NCBI GenBank assembly: GCA_905182995.1
Contig: CAJJDP010000065.1
Location: forward strand, 150,714-214,713
Direction of reading: 5' to 3'
DNA: 64,000 nt
Source of the DNA: Paramecium octaurelia
Lineage: Eukaryota; Ciliophora; Oligohymenophorea; Peniculida; Parameciidae
In this document: positions 25,683 to 39,000 of the stretch, piece by piece
Layout: every line of letters begins with the position of its first letter
Numbering within the stretch: position 1 is the stretch's first letter
Program-made: the position numbers and the translations under genes
The notes under the pieces: model-generated
The model's input: the letters and a program-made list of their open reading frames with translations, nothing else
What the model was told of the DNA's origin: nothing
Database searches by the model: none

Positions 25683-25970
25683 ATGATTTTTTGGCTACGT
25701 TAGCATTTTGTGATAAGCGAGGATCAAGCTATATATTTATAGAAAATATACTAAACATAAATTGTTGACCATTAAACATTGATAAATGTCCTATATTTAC
25801 TTCATGAATTTTTAGATCAAGATAATTACAGAGATTTAAATGTAATACTTTTCAATATTTTAGCTGAACATAATCGCAGATATTAAATAAATGCTCAAAT
25901 GAATTTATCCTACTACAAAATGATTCAATTTAAATTGAGATTTATTTTAGATTTTTAATTATATAAATGA
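25683..25970 (+). CDS. Doubtful small helical ORF
   Basis: ATG at 25683, just after the previous stop, to TGA at 25968-25970, 96 codons. The sequence looks helical (VLYLLHEFLDQDNYRDLNVI). An open frame in a different register continues from about 25965 towards 26190, so the two may be parts of one gene joined by an intron I could not place, or remnants. With only one stop codon in use, chance frames of this size are common. Confidence 0.3.
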
Positions 25971-26191
25971 TTTCTTTCAAACAAATATATTCTATGAAGG
26001 TTTTTAATATAAATTTTAATTAGACAGTTATTAATGACTGTATTTCCATTCATCATTCATTAGATAAATCAAGTTTAGATCTAAATTAATCCTCATTACA
26101 AATTAATGATTTATTTTAATTTATGAAAGCTATTTTATAAAAAATAATTGAGGAAAAAATTTTATTATTAATTTAAGAATTATTAATAAAA

Positions 26192-26865
26192 ATGAGAAGA
26201 CTCCTTGAAAAGGTAACTGGAAAAGAGAATACAAATAGTAAAATTTAAGAAGAATCTGATAAGGACTCGAAGATATCATTAAATGAAATCATGGAATAAG
26301 AAGCTCATTATGAAATCGATGAAGATGACAAACTTTATTATAAGGATGTCTTAAAATTTGAAGCCTAGAAAGCCAAGCTTTGGACTAAACCTGATTTCTA
26401 ATCTCATTTACTAGTATATACTAAACTAAAATATAATAAAGAATTAACTACTGAAAAATTATCTTCATATAGAGTTTATAAGTATTCTTAATTCTTAATA
26501 TTAAAAGGAGGCTTTATAATGATAAGATTAAAAATAGTAAGGATTTAACCATTTATGAAAAAGTGCTTTTCCATCCGGATTTAACCTAATTAGATTATGA
26601 GTATATATAAGAAGAAAACAGAAAAGTAGTAAAAAATGTATTTCTTCTGTAATTATGAAAGGCTGGAATAATTGAAATAACTGCAATAGGGGGCTTGGGA
26701 TACTGTTATTTCAAGACAAATCTTAGAAATAAAAAAGGATTTTATGCAGTTTTCATGTTAGCCCCAGCATTTGTTCTGTTTGGAGGATACACATTTGAAA
26801 AATATAGATTTCTAAGGAAGCTTTATAATGTAGAATTAGATAAAAAATATAACATTCCATCATGA
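26192..26865 (+). CDS. Hypothetical protein with a C-terminal pair of membrane segments
   Basis: ATG at 26192, TGA at 26863-26865; introns 26482-26507 and 26638-26661, both ending AAG, leave 208 codons. Residues 1-140 are hydrophilic and acidic (KISLNEIMEQEAHYEIDEDD). Residues ~145-190 form two hydrophobic stretches, EITAIGGLGYCYF and FYAVFMLAPAFVLFGGYTF, linked by a short basic loop, and then a basic tail follows. This hairpin topology would place both ends on the same side of a membrane. No family is recognised. It converges on the giant coiled-coil gene with 193 bp between stops. Confidence 0.75.
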
Positions 26866-27058
26866 GCAATTATTAATAATTCAATTTAATTGGAAATAAT
26901 AAATAATAATATAATTTTATTAGATGTATTTTTTTATTAGGGGACGAAAACTTTAGAAGAGAGTTATAAATAGTAATTTAATTACGTTAACACCTAAAGA
27001 GAATTAACAATTAGAATTATATTAATTTATTAGTGAAGATAATTCTTATAATTAATTC

Positions 27059-30000
27059 TCATTCTATCTAAATATCATCTTGTTATAGTTTCTCTATCAC
27101 TTAAGCCTCTAACTACAAAATATTATTTAGTGCATTTTGATATTTATGTTTCACTTCATCTAATTCTTGTAATTTTAATACTATGTCTCTATTTTCTTGT
27201 TGAGGAGACACAAATTATGATTGCTAGAATGGTATCCTTTGCATAGGAGAACTATGCTCTTGGAATTATGATGGTTATTAAATATTTGAAGGTCTTAAAT
27301 AATCTTTAGGGTATCTATCCCATGAAGATCTATTTTAACTCTATCTCATTTATCTATGAGGAGATTTGTAGGATTCTCTTTCGCGAGCTCTTTCTCGTTT
27401 CATTTCTTCAATGGCCTCAAGGACTTCAGCTCTCTATCTTTTTCTATTGTCAGATTGCATTTAATATCTAGATATATTATCCTTGAGCTGATCAATTTAT
27501 TAATTAAGTTGCATTATATGCATTTCGAGATTGTTTCTTTCATTTTATAAGAACCCGACCTAATCCTCTAAATCTAAAATGACCTTTCTTTAATATTCAA
27601 TAGTATCATATAACTCTTATGGATCATCTTATTAAATTCTATTTTTTAATTCGTTAATAGCATTTTCATATGCCCTTCTTTCAGCATAAAATTCTATATC
27701 TTTAGTTTAAATTTATGATCTTTATAATATTTCTAAATGTTGTCTTAACTCATAAAGCTCGTTTTATCTCTGTTTTTCATATCTTAAAATTAGTTCCTTC
27801 CAATTTTCCCCTTCTGGGTATTTCTAAACATTACTTTATAATAATTAATCAATTCTTCTTAAAAACTCTTAAATTAATTACTATTTTTCGACTTCATGTT
27901 ATTCTTTGAGTTTTTGAATTAAATTAGATTCATTATATGGTTAATTTTGTTAAAGTTGTAATTCAATTTTCTATCTCTCTTGATTTCTAATCTTGGTTAA
28001 CTCTTCTTTTAATTCATCTTTGAGAATTGATTAGAAGGACTGCATATGCTATTCTATTTATTCTTCTTTTTCTTAAATTACTTGCATAAGTTATTATCTG
28101 CTTTATTCTGCTTAATCGAATTTTTATCTCCAATAACTTGCTGTATTTTGAGCATCACCTCTTTGACCTACTTCTTTGGTGATACTTTATTGTACAACAT
28201 CATTATATTTTTATTCCCAATAGGCAGAAGTTTATAGAGCTTTTTACAAGTCGCGATCAAGTTGGCTAATTTAATATTGTTATGATTAAATTGTGTCTTA
28301 TTAGCTTGGATCTGGCTTTTACTGTTATTATTCAAGCTCAAATACTCTCTTTTTGTAGAATGTCACTTCTCCTTAAAATGTTTGATTCTCGCTTCTTAAT
28401 TTATCTATTATCTCTGAACTTAAATCTTATTGTTTTAATATTGGTTGCCAATCTTTATCTGGTTTTATATTTTATGCTGACTCTTCTTATTGCTAAATAA
28501 TATCTTAAACTTTTTATGGATCTTTGTGCAAGGCCTATAAGGCTTCCTAGTATTTTTCTTTCCAAAATTAAATTTATTTATCATATTAATCTTAAGATAA
28601 TACATGTTATCGTGATAATTATTAAGATTAATTTTCTTATTCTTAAATTCTCTTTTTCAAATTAACATTTTCGTCATTTAATATCTTATTTTCAATTCTT
28701 AGTTAATTAATTTAATTTTCATTATCCAGTTTAGTTTAATCTGTAGTTTATTGCAACATTAATAAAGCTTCCTCTTGCTAATGAATGTATTGAGCTTATT
28801 CAATCATTTTTCTTTAAATACTTGTTGGTGATAATTATTAGCTGTATTCATTTAAAACTTATTAATATTTTTATTTCCAAAAATCTACTTGTTACCCAAT
28901 TAAATCTATCTACTTTTATAAATCTGAAACTCTCAACTTTGCGTTTTCTGTGACAGATGGATCAGACAGATCTTTAACTTTTTCAATTAAAACTTAATTT
29001 TAGCCTTATTATTTTAATAACTCTTTCTGATTTACATCAAGATCTATCATTAATTTAGAATTATTTAAGCTTAATTAGTTATTCTTCTCTATCAATTATG
29101 CTAATTTTTATCCCTAATCATCTCCACTCAACGCAGATTTCATCTATTCTAACAGGCTAAACAATTAATAAAAATAAATACTTTTAATTTCTTTATTGCA
29201 ATTCTTATACTTCTCTATTTAATTTTTAAATTTATCCTTAACTATCCTATCCTTGTTAAGGGCTATCTGTACTTTCTAGGTTTTATGTAGCTTTGCCTAG
29301 TTTGCCTTAAACCTGAATTAGTTGTTATTATAGAGTTGCCCTTTCAATTAGTAAATTATTGATTTGTTCTTATAAGTTATCGTTATTAGATTATGAGGGT
29401 TGCTTAATTTCTTAAGTTAATTCAGACTCTTTTTGTTTTAATATTTACTTTTATTAATCAGCAGGAGCCTGTTAAGAAATTAAATCTGTATATTATTTCT
29501 TCCAAAACTCAGATTTTAATTACTCTTATTATTATTCATCAATAACCTATTGATTTTATATCAAAGCTGCCTCAGCATTATCCAAATCTTTTTACTTTTA
29601 AGCAAGTTATGCTTATAGGATAATATTTTGATCTCTCAATGATTGTTAAGTTTCTTCGTCTTCTTAGTCTTATTTCATTTATTATTTTGAATCTCTTTAA
29701 GAAAGCTAGTTCCTCAAAAATTCAATTTGTTGCAATTGAAGTTCATTTAATTTTTCTTGCATCTCAACTTATTTTTGATAATTAAGAAGGTCTTCTTGAA
29801 GTTTATCCATTGCTAAAGAAGGCTCTTTTTCAATTAAATTAGTAATTCTTGCTTTTTCGTAAGCTTCTAACTAGGCCTTCAATTCATTAATTTGATTAAT
29901 TGCTTCCAACAGTTTAGCTTAAGCAGATGAAGGAGATAATTATGAATATTATTCCTAAAATAAATGATTATACTTTTCCTTTTCCTTTTGAACTTCATTT

Positions 30001-33000
30001 TATGCATCTGCAAGCTTCTATTCTAAATCCAAAATTTGTTATGGAGATGCTTATTAATGATCTCCTAAAAGTTAATGATACTTATCATTCCATAATTAAG
30101 CATCTGTGATTGCATCTTTTAATTTTTACTTAGTTAAAGTGAGTTCTCCTACTAATTAAGGAATTTCTGTTTCTATTTGATGTTATTAAATATGATTTTG
30201 TTCTTCTAAATCGTGAATTTGCTTCGTTTATTGTAATAATTTCTCTTACAATCCATTTGGTGTTAAATTTTATGATTATAATTCTAGAAGCTCTTAATAT
30301 TAGCTTTTGACTTTTTCTAATTATTTCTTTAACAGTTCATTTTCATTAGATAATAATTATTATTATTACAACTATTCTTCTTATTTGACATCATCATGGA
30401 TATCAATTAATTATTTAGTTTTTTAAGTCAATTAACTTTGTAAGGCTAACTGTTCTTATTAAACTTAATCTAATTTGCTTTATAACATTCTTAAATCAGA
30501 TTATAATTATTATTTTTCAGACATTAATGCTACAATTTATTATTCATTTACTCCATTTCCAATCATATCTTAAAATTTCTATAAATCTTCTTTTCTTTAT
30601 TATTATAATTCTTCTATTTATTAGTTTAATGCTTAATTGGTTTATTATAATTAACTTATCTATAATGCTTTTTATGGATCAGTTTAAAATTGAATTGATC
30701 CTGAGGATGTTATTTATTTTGGAATCTATTCAGATAATAAATCTTGCAATTATTTTTATGCTTATAACAATTAGTCTTACAATTATAATTTATGAGCCTT
30801 TAATTCATCATTTTCTTATTGTAATTAATTTTAATCTTCTAGTTATGTTTGTAACAATTCATTTTACTTTTTCAATTCTTATAAAGCTTCTGTCTAATTT
30901 CCTTCATCTTTTTAAATATGTTATGGAACTACTTATTTCTAACTTGGGAATTAAGTTGGAATATCTTCTCCATGTTTATTCGCTAATTTTTAATATTCAG
31001 TTCTCCAAAACTCTGCGTTTTCTTATTCCAATTAATTTTTCAGATCTAATATTTATTATCTATTTTCTTTATCTTTTTATTTTAGATCATTGATTGCATT
31101 TTAAAGAGATTCATTTTATTTTTCTAGGATTTCCTTTTATTCTTTTAATAATTTTGCATCTCTTTGTTAATTATCCATATTATCTTATGCCTTTACCAAA
31201 TTTTATTTGAGTTCTTCTGCATTATCTTAAGCTTATTTTAATTTTAGCAATGAGTTTTAATATTATTATTATAGATCTGATAGTGCTTATTAAGCCTCTT
31301 CTCTTGTCATCTTAGCAATATCTTCTTCTTAATGTTGAGGCTACACACTTTATTTATGATCTAACAAATCATGATATTTATCATTCCATAATTATGCATC
31401 TGTTATTGCATCTTTTAATTTTTATTTAGTTTCAGTGAGTTCTCCTACTAATTAAGGAATTTCTGTTTCTATTTGATGTTATTAAATATGATTTTGTTCT
31501 TCTAAATCGTGAATTTGCTTCGTTTATTGTAATAATTTCTCTTACAATCCATTTGGTGTTAAATTTTATGATTATAATTCTAGAAGCTCTTAATATTAGC
31601 TTTTGACTTTTTCTAATTATTTCTTTAACAGTTCATTTTCATTAGATAATAATTATTATTATTACAACTATTCTTCTTATTTGACATCATCATGGATATC
31701 AATTAATTATTTAGTTTTTTAAGTCAATTAACTTTGTAAGGCTAACTGTTCTTATTAAACTTAATCTAATTTGCTTTATAACATTCTTAAATCAGATTAT
31801 AATTATTATTTTTCAGACATTAATGCTACAATTTATTATTCATTTACTCCATTTCCAATCATATCTTAAAATTTCTATAAATCTTCTTTTCTTTATTATT
31901 ATAATTCTTCTATTTATTAGTTTAATGCTTAATTGGTTTATTATAATTAACTTATCTATAATGCTTTTTATGGATCAGTTTAAAATTGAATTGATCCTGA
32001 GGATGTTATTTATTTTGGAATCTATTCAGATAATAAATCTTGCAATTATTTTTATGCTTATAACAATTAGTCTTACAATTATAATTTATGAGCCTTTAAT
32101 TCATCATTTTCTTATTGTAATTAATTTTAATCTTCTAGTTATGTTTGTAACAATTCATTTTACTTTTTCAATTCTTATAAAGCTTCTGTCTAATTTCCTT
32201 CATCTTTTTAAATATGTTATGGAACTACTTATTTCTAACTTGGGAATTAAGTTGGAATATCTTCTCCATGTTTATTCGCTAATTTTTAATATTCAGTTCT
32301 CCAAAACTCTGCGTTTTCTTATTCCAATTAATTTTTCAGATCTAATATTTATTATCTATTTTCTTTATCTTTTTATTTTAGATCATTGATTGCATTTTAA
32401 AGAGATTCATTTTATTTTTCTAGGATTTCCTTTTATTCTTTTAATAATTTTGCATCTCTTTGTTAATTATCCATATTATCTTATGCCTTTACCAAATTTT
32501 ATTTGAGTTCTTCTGCATTATCTTAAGCTTATTTTAATTTTAGCAATGAGTTTTAATATTATTATTATAGATCTGATAGTGCTTATTAAGCCTCTTCTCT
32601 TGTCATCTTAGCAATATCTTCTTCTTAATGTTGAGGCTACACACTTTATTTATGATCTAACAAATCATGATATTTATCATTCCATAATTATGCATCTGTT
32701 ATTGCATCTTTTAATTTTTATTTAGTTTCAAGTGAGTTCTCCTACTAATTAAGGAATTTCTGTTTCTATTTGATGTTATTAAATATGATTTTGTTCTTCT
32801 AAATCGTGAATTTGCTTCGTTTATTGTAATAATTTCTCTTACAATCCATTTGGTGTTAAATTTTATGATTATAATTCTAGAAGCTCTTAATATTAGCTTT
32901 TGACTTTTTCTAATTATTTCTTTAACAGTTCATTTTCATTAGATAATAATTATTATTATTACAACTATTCTTCTTATTTGACATCATCATGGATATCAAT

Positions 33001-36000
33001 TAATTATTTAGTTTTTTAAGTCAATTAACTTTGTAAGGCTAACTGTTCTTATTAAACTTAATCTAATTTGCTTTATAACATTCTTAAATCAGATTATAAT
33101 TATTATTTTTCAGACATTAATGCTACAATTTATTATTCATTTACTCCATTTCCAATCATATCTTAAAATTTCTATAAATCTTCTTTTCTTTATTATTATA
33201 ATTCTTCTATTTATTAGTTTAATGCTTAATTGGTTTATTATAATTAACTTATCTATAATGCTTTTTATGGATCAGTTTAAAATTGAATTGATCCTGAGGA
33301 TGTTATTTATTTTGGAATCTATTCAGATAATAAATCTTGCAATTATTTTTATGCTTATAACAATTAGTCTTACAATTATAATTTATGAGCCTTTAATTCA
33401 TCATTTTCTTATTGTAATTAATTTTAATCTTCTAGTTATGTTTGTAACAATTCATTTTACTTTTTCAATTCTTATAAAGCTTCTGTCTAATTTCCTTCAT
33501 CTTTTTAAATATGTTATGGAACTACTTATTTCTAACTTGGGAATTAAGTTGGAATATCTTCTCCATGTTTATTCGCTAATTTTTAATATTCAGTTCTCCA
33601 AAACTCTGCGTTTTCTTATTCCAATTAATTTTTCAGATCTAATATTTATTATCTATTTTCTTTATCTTTTTATTTTAGATCATTGATTGCATTTTAAAGA
33701 GATTCATTTTATTTTTCTAGGATTTCCTTTTATTCTTTTAATAATTTTGCATCTCTTTGTTAATTATCCATATTATCTTATGCCTTTACCAAATTTTATT
33801 TGAGTTCTTCTGCATTATCTTAAGCTTATTTTAATTTTAGCAATGAGTTTTAATATTATTATTATAGATCTGATAGTGCTTATTAAGCCTCTTCTCTTGT
33901 CATCTTAGCAATATCTTCTTCTTAATGTTGAGGCTACACACTTTATTTATGATCTAACAAATCATGATATTTATCATTCCATAATTATGCATCTGTTATT
34001 GCATCTTTTAATTTTTATTTAGTTTCAGTGAGTTCTCCTACTAATTAAGGAATTTCTGTTTCTATTTGATGTTATTAAATATGATTTTGTTCTTCTAAAT
34101 CGTGAATTTGCTTCGTTTATTGTAATAATTTCTCTTACAATCCATTTGGTGTTAAATTTTATGATTATAATTCTAGAAGCTCTTAATATTAGCTTTTGAC
34201 TTTTTCTAATTATTTCTTTAACAGTTCATTTTCATTAGATAATAATTATTATTATTACAACTATTCTTCTTATTTGACATCATCATGGATATCAATTAAT
34301 TATTTAGTTTTTTAAGTCAATTAACTTTGTAAGGCTAACTGTTCTTATTAAACTTAATCTAATTTGCTTTATAACATTCTTAAATCAGATTATAATTATT
34401 ATTTTTCAGACATTAATGCTACAATTTATTATTCATTTACTCCATTTCCAATCATATCTTAAAATTTCTATAAATCTTCTTTTCTTTATTATTATAATTC
34501 TTCTATTTATTAGTTTAATGCTTAATTGGTTTATTATAATTAACTTATCTATAATGCTTTTTATGGATCAGTTTAAAATTGAATTGATCCTGAGGATGTT
34601 ATTTATTTTGGAATCTATTCAGATAATAAATCTTGCAATTATTTTTATGCTTATAACAATTAGTCTTACAATTATAATTTATGAGCCTTTAATTCATCAT
34701 TTTCTTATTGTAATTAATTTTAATCTTCTAGTTATGTTTGTAACAATTCATTTTACTTTTTCAATTCTTATAAAGCTTCTGTCTAATTTCCTTCATCTTT
34801 TTAAATATGTTATGGAACTACTTATTTCTAACTTGGGAATTAAGTTGGAATATCTTCTCCATGTTTATTTGCTAATTTTTAATATTCAGTTCTCCAAAAC
34901 TCTGCGTTTTCTTATTCCAATTAATTTTTCAGATCTAATATTTATTATCTATTCTCTAAGTCTTAATTTTTCAATTCCTCAACCTATCTCTTTTATTAAT
35001 CATTTTATTATTTAATAATCTGATTTTATTCTAGTAATAACTTGTTTTCTCTTTAAAGATTATCTTTCTCATCTTATAGCTGTTATAATTAATTTTATTG
35101 TTCAATAATTTAATTTTATTACTCATCCTTCTGTTACTCATTCTATTCTTATTTAATTAATAAATCTTGTACTGCTTGTTAGGCTTCTTCTAAATTTAGT
35201 TCTTTTATCGATTATTTATCTACCGTTGGTTATTGTATATTTGGTCTATTATCTAGAAGCATTTAATGTTTACTTTTCCATAAGTTAGCTTCATCCTCTG
35301 CTTACTTTAATTTTAATTAAGCCTCTTCAAGTTTACCGACCAATTCAGGTAAATTTTATTCGATTTGATGTTATAAAGTTTATATTTCCTCTTCTTGCTA
35401 ATGGATTAATTTTGTTTTTTATAAAATTTCTTCTTTTTATCCATTTGGAGTTACTGCTTATGATTATATTTCGAGTAATTCTTAATACTGCTCTTTTGAT
35501 TTTTCTAGTTGTTTTTATAATAAATCTATTTAAGCCTAAAGTTGTTATAATTTGATATTAGCATTTTATTGATTTTATTCATCGTATAGATCCATGAGCT
35601 ATTAGTTTTTTTCAAGCAGTTGGCTCTGTAAAATGATTTGAGATTATTGTAATTAATCTATTTGATTTTCTAAATCCCTTAATTTTTAAGATAATTGTTG
35701 TTTCTCTGATATTAAGGATACAATTTATTTTCCTTCTGGTCCTGTTCCCAGTATATTTTCAAAATTTTTCAAATCTTCTTTTCTTTCTGCTTCTATATCA
35801 ATAATCTATTTCTTTAATTGTTAATTTTCTTATTATAATTAGCTAATTTAAAGCGCTTTAGTTGGATCTAATAATGAAGGGTTATCTGCTTTTTGTGGCA
35901 ATTATCCTGAAAATAATTAATTCAAAGTATTTTATGCATTTAATAATTCATTTTATAATTACAATTTACTTTATTTTAATTGTTCATTTTCTTGTTGGAG

Positions 36001-39000
36001 CTACTATTAATCATTGCCTTATTATTATAAAATTGCCAATTAAGATTATAAAGAGTTTATTATTTCATTATTATTCTTTTCATCATCCTATTAAATTTTA
36101 CTTTATTAAGGAACCTAATTTGAGGTTTCTTACCCTCCTTGCTAATTTTATAATTTTTGATACTCCTATTTCCAAAAATCTCCATTAGCTTCTATTAGGT
36201 CATTTTTTAATTTCAAAATTTCATCATCTTTTGACTAAATTAATGATCTTTGTTCATTTAATTCATGCTAAATTTGATTTAATTATTATTCAGTTAATTA
36301 TAATTACTATTATAATAAGTTATTCTATCTACCTAGATCCTATATTTCTTCAGACATTGTTGTTTGACTATTTTGAGATTGCTTTTAATCTTAAATTAAT
36401 TATTTAATTTATTCCTCATAATTTTTATTTTTTTCTTATAATTCAGCCAAAACTACATTTTCTTCTCGTTAGTCTGGTATTTCTAAGGGTTTCTTACTCA
36501 ATAGATCTTAGTATCTATCATTCAAAAGTTAAACTTCATTTTATGAATCAGCGTACTTTTGTTATAATTCTTTTAGTTGCCCTTATAATTACGGAACTTA
36601 ATTTTCTATTTCTTATTATTTTTCTAAAAGAAGTTATTCTAATTCATGTATTTATTTTGCATTTTAAAGAAGTTTTTCTTTTTGACCATTTGGAGTTAAA
36701 TTTTAAGATTGAATTTCTAAGATTTCTTAATATTATTATTTTGCTTTATTGAGCTAAGCTTTTAATTATTCTATTTCCTTTTAATTTTCTAATATAAGAA
36801 GTTTTTATTCATCTTGAGGCAATGTCTAATTTAAATCAATTATTTATTTATTTTTTTCAGCTAATTATTCTTACAAATATATGGATTCTTGCTATACTTT
36901 ATCAAGCTAGTTTTATAATTATCTAATTTCTGATTAAAGTTCTTGTTTTTGGCGATATAAATCAACAATCTATTACTCATTAACTCCATTTCCAATCATA
37001 TTTTAAAATTATTTTAGATCTTCTTTCTTTTAATCCTCTATTTGAGTGATCTAATTTTTCAGCGATTGATTTTCTTAAGTAAGTTAACTGATTTTTAAAT
37101 TTTTTTCAGGATCTGTTTAAAATTTCAAATTTTAATTGTCAGAATTTTCTGTCTAAATTTTATTATCCTATAATTTATTAATTTAGCTTTATTTTTCTAG
37201 TAGTTAATTCTAAAGCTCAAGCTTTTGTTTTCTTAAGTCTTCATTTTCTTTTTTGTAATTAGATAATGAATCAAGCTCATTCTTGTTTTATTCCTTTTCA
37301 AAGTTTAATTTAGCAATTTAATCCTTTAAAGCTTCTACATTTTCTGGTTGAATTTATCCTTACTCTTATCGTTCTTATCCTTACTATTGTTAGGGGAGTT
37401 AATCCTTAGACTTTTGAGTATCACCTTATTGATTATTGCCTATTATGTCACTTTGATTATCTTTTTAGCTTTTTATTTCCTATTTTAGATTTTCTTCTTT
37501 TTTTTTTAACTCTGTTATTTAATTTTATAAATCTTTCACTTATTCTTGTAAAATATTTTACAATTATTCAGCTAAATTTTTTTCTCTTTGCAAACTATCA
37601 ATTTCATCCTTAGCTTATTATAATTTTTGCACTTCTAAGCCATTCTATTTTTTTTCTTACTCCAAATTTTACAAACTGGTTTGAAGTTCTTAATTTTATT
37701 ATTTTAACTATTTTGCTTCTTCTTGAGGAATTTCTTATTGTTCATCACCTTTTTGATCTTCTGGTTATTTCTTAGCTAATAAATCCTAATATCTTTTGGC
37801 TTAAAGTTATGCATCATTTTAAGCTGCTTATAATTCTTATTGAGTCTAAGTTAATTATCCTTGTAATTTAGGAAGTTCTTTTTCCAATTACTATTGTAAA
37901 TTTATTATCTAATCCTACTAATCATGAATAGTAGTTTATTATTATAATACTTTTTCTTTCAGCCCATTTGGAGTTATATTTTATGAAGCAGTTTCCAACA
38001 GCTCTTAATATTATTATTTAGCTTATGATAATTATTATTATAATGAATTAATTAGATCAGTCTGTTACTCATTTTATTAATTATTTGGCTATTATTAATT
38101 TTATGCATCATATTACTATAATTCTTTTGTTTTACTTAATAAATCTGCTTATAGAGAAATTTATTTTTATTAGAGTTGATCAATTTGATTTTATTAATCC
38201 CTAACTTATTTCTGTAAATCCTGCTTATCTGTCATCAAGCCCACTACTTTTTATTCTTATACACCATTACCAATCATGTCTTAAAATTCTTTCAAATCAG
38301 CTTATCTTTATTATTCAACTTCTTTAACTTAAGTCTTTAATTTTTAATTTTCTTACTCTAACTAACTTATTTTTAATATTCTTTCTGAATCTGTTTGCAT
38401 TCCTTATTAAATATTTGGGTTTTAAATTTACCCTCTTTATTAAGAATTTAAATTATATAATTCCTCTTGTACTTCTATAACTTTTTCTTATAATTCAATA
38501 TTTTTCTTTTTCAAATTATCAATTTCTTTCTGTTTTTCATCTTACTTTTTATTTTTTTCAATAAGAATTGGATCACAGAGCTAAATTTTAAAGTTTTCTA
38601 CTGGTTATTAAGGTAAACCTTCCTCTTATTTTTATAACTAATTTTTTAATTTTGTTTTCTCTTCATCATTTACTTATAATTATCTTTTTAAATCCTATAT
38701 TTATTGTTCTTACTCCTAATTTTATTAATCGAGTTGCTTTTATATTATTTCTAAGTTCTAACATTTTTTTTCTTATTAGGATTGCTATTCAATTGATTTG
38801 ATAGCTTGATCATGCAACTTTTCCTATTCAAAATCAACTTATTTTTAGAGTTTTTAAATTTCTTATTTTAGTAGAATAATTTCAGAAAACATTTCTTAAT
38901 TCTTTTTAACTTCTTTTAATAATTTTTATTCAATGCTTTCTGGGGATAAATTTTGATTATTTTTTTCAATTTCATCTTCAAATTTTTATTTCCAATATTA

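Noticed and set aside
30141-34951. CRISPR-like or transposon interpretation of the tandem repeats
   Set aside because: Units are 1.3 kb, coding, contiguous and without spacers, terminal inverted repeats or transposase; this is internal gene amplification.
30527-35015. Four hydrophobic 188-199-residue plus-strand frames that look like repeated membrane proteins
   Set aside because: They are the antisense of the coiled-coil repeats: Gln/Lys/Glu-rich codons read backwards give Leu/Ile/Phe. The minus strand is open over 13 kb and explains them.
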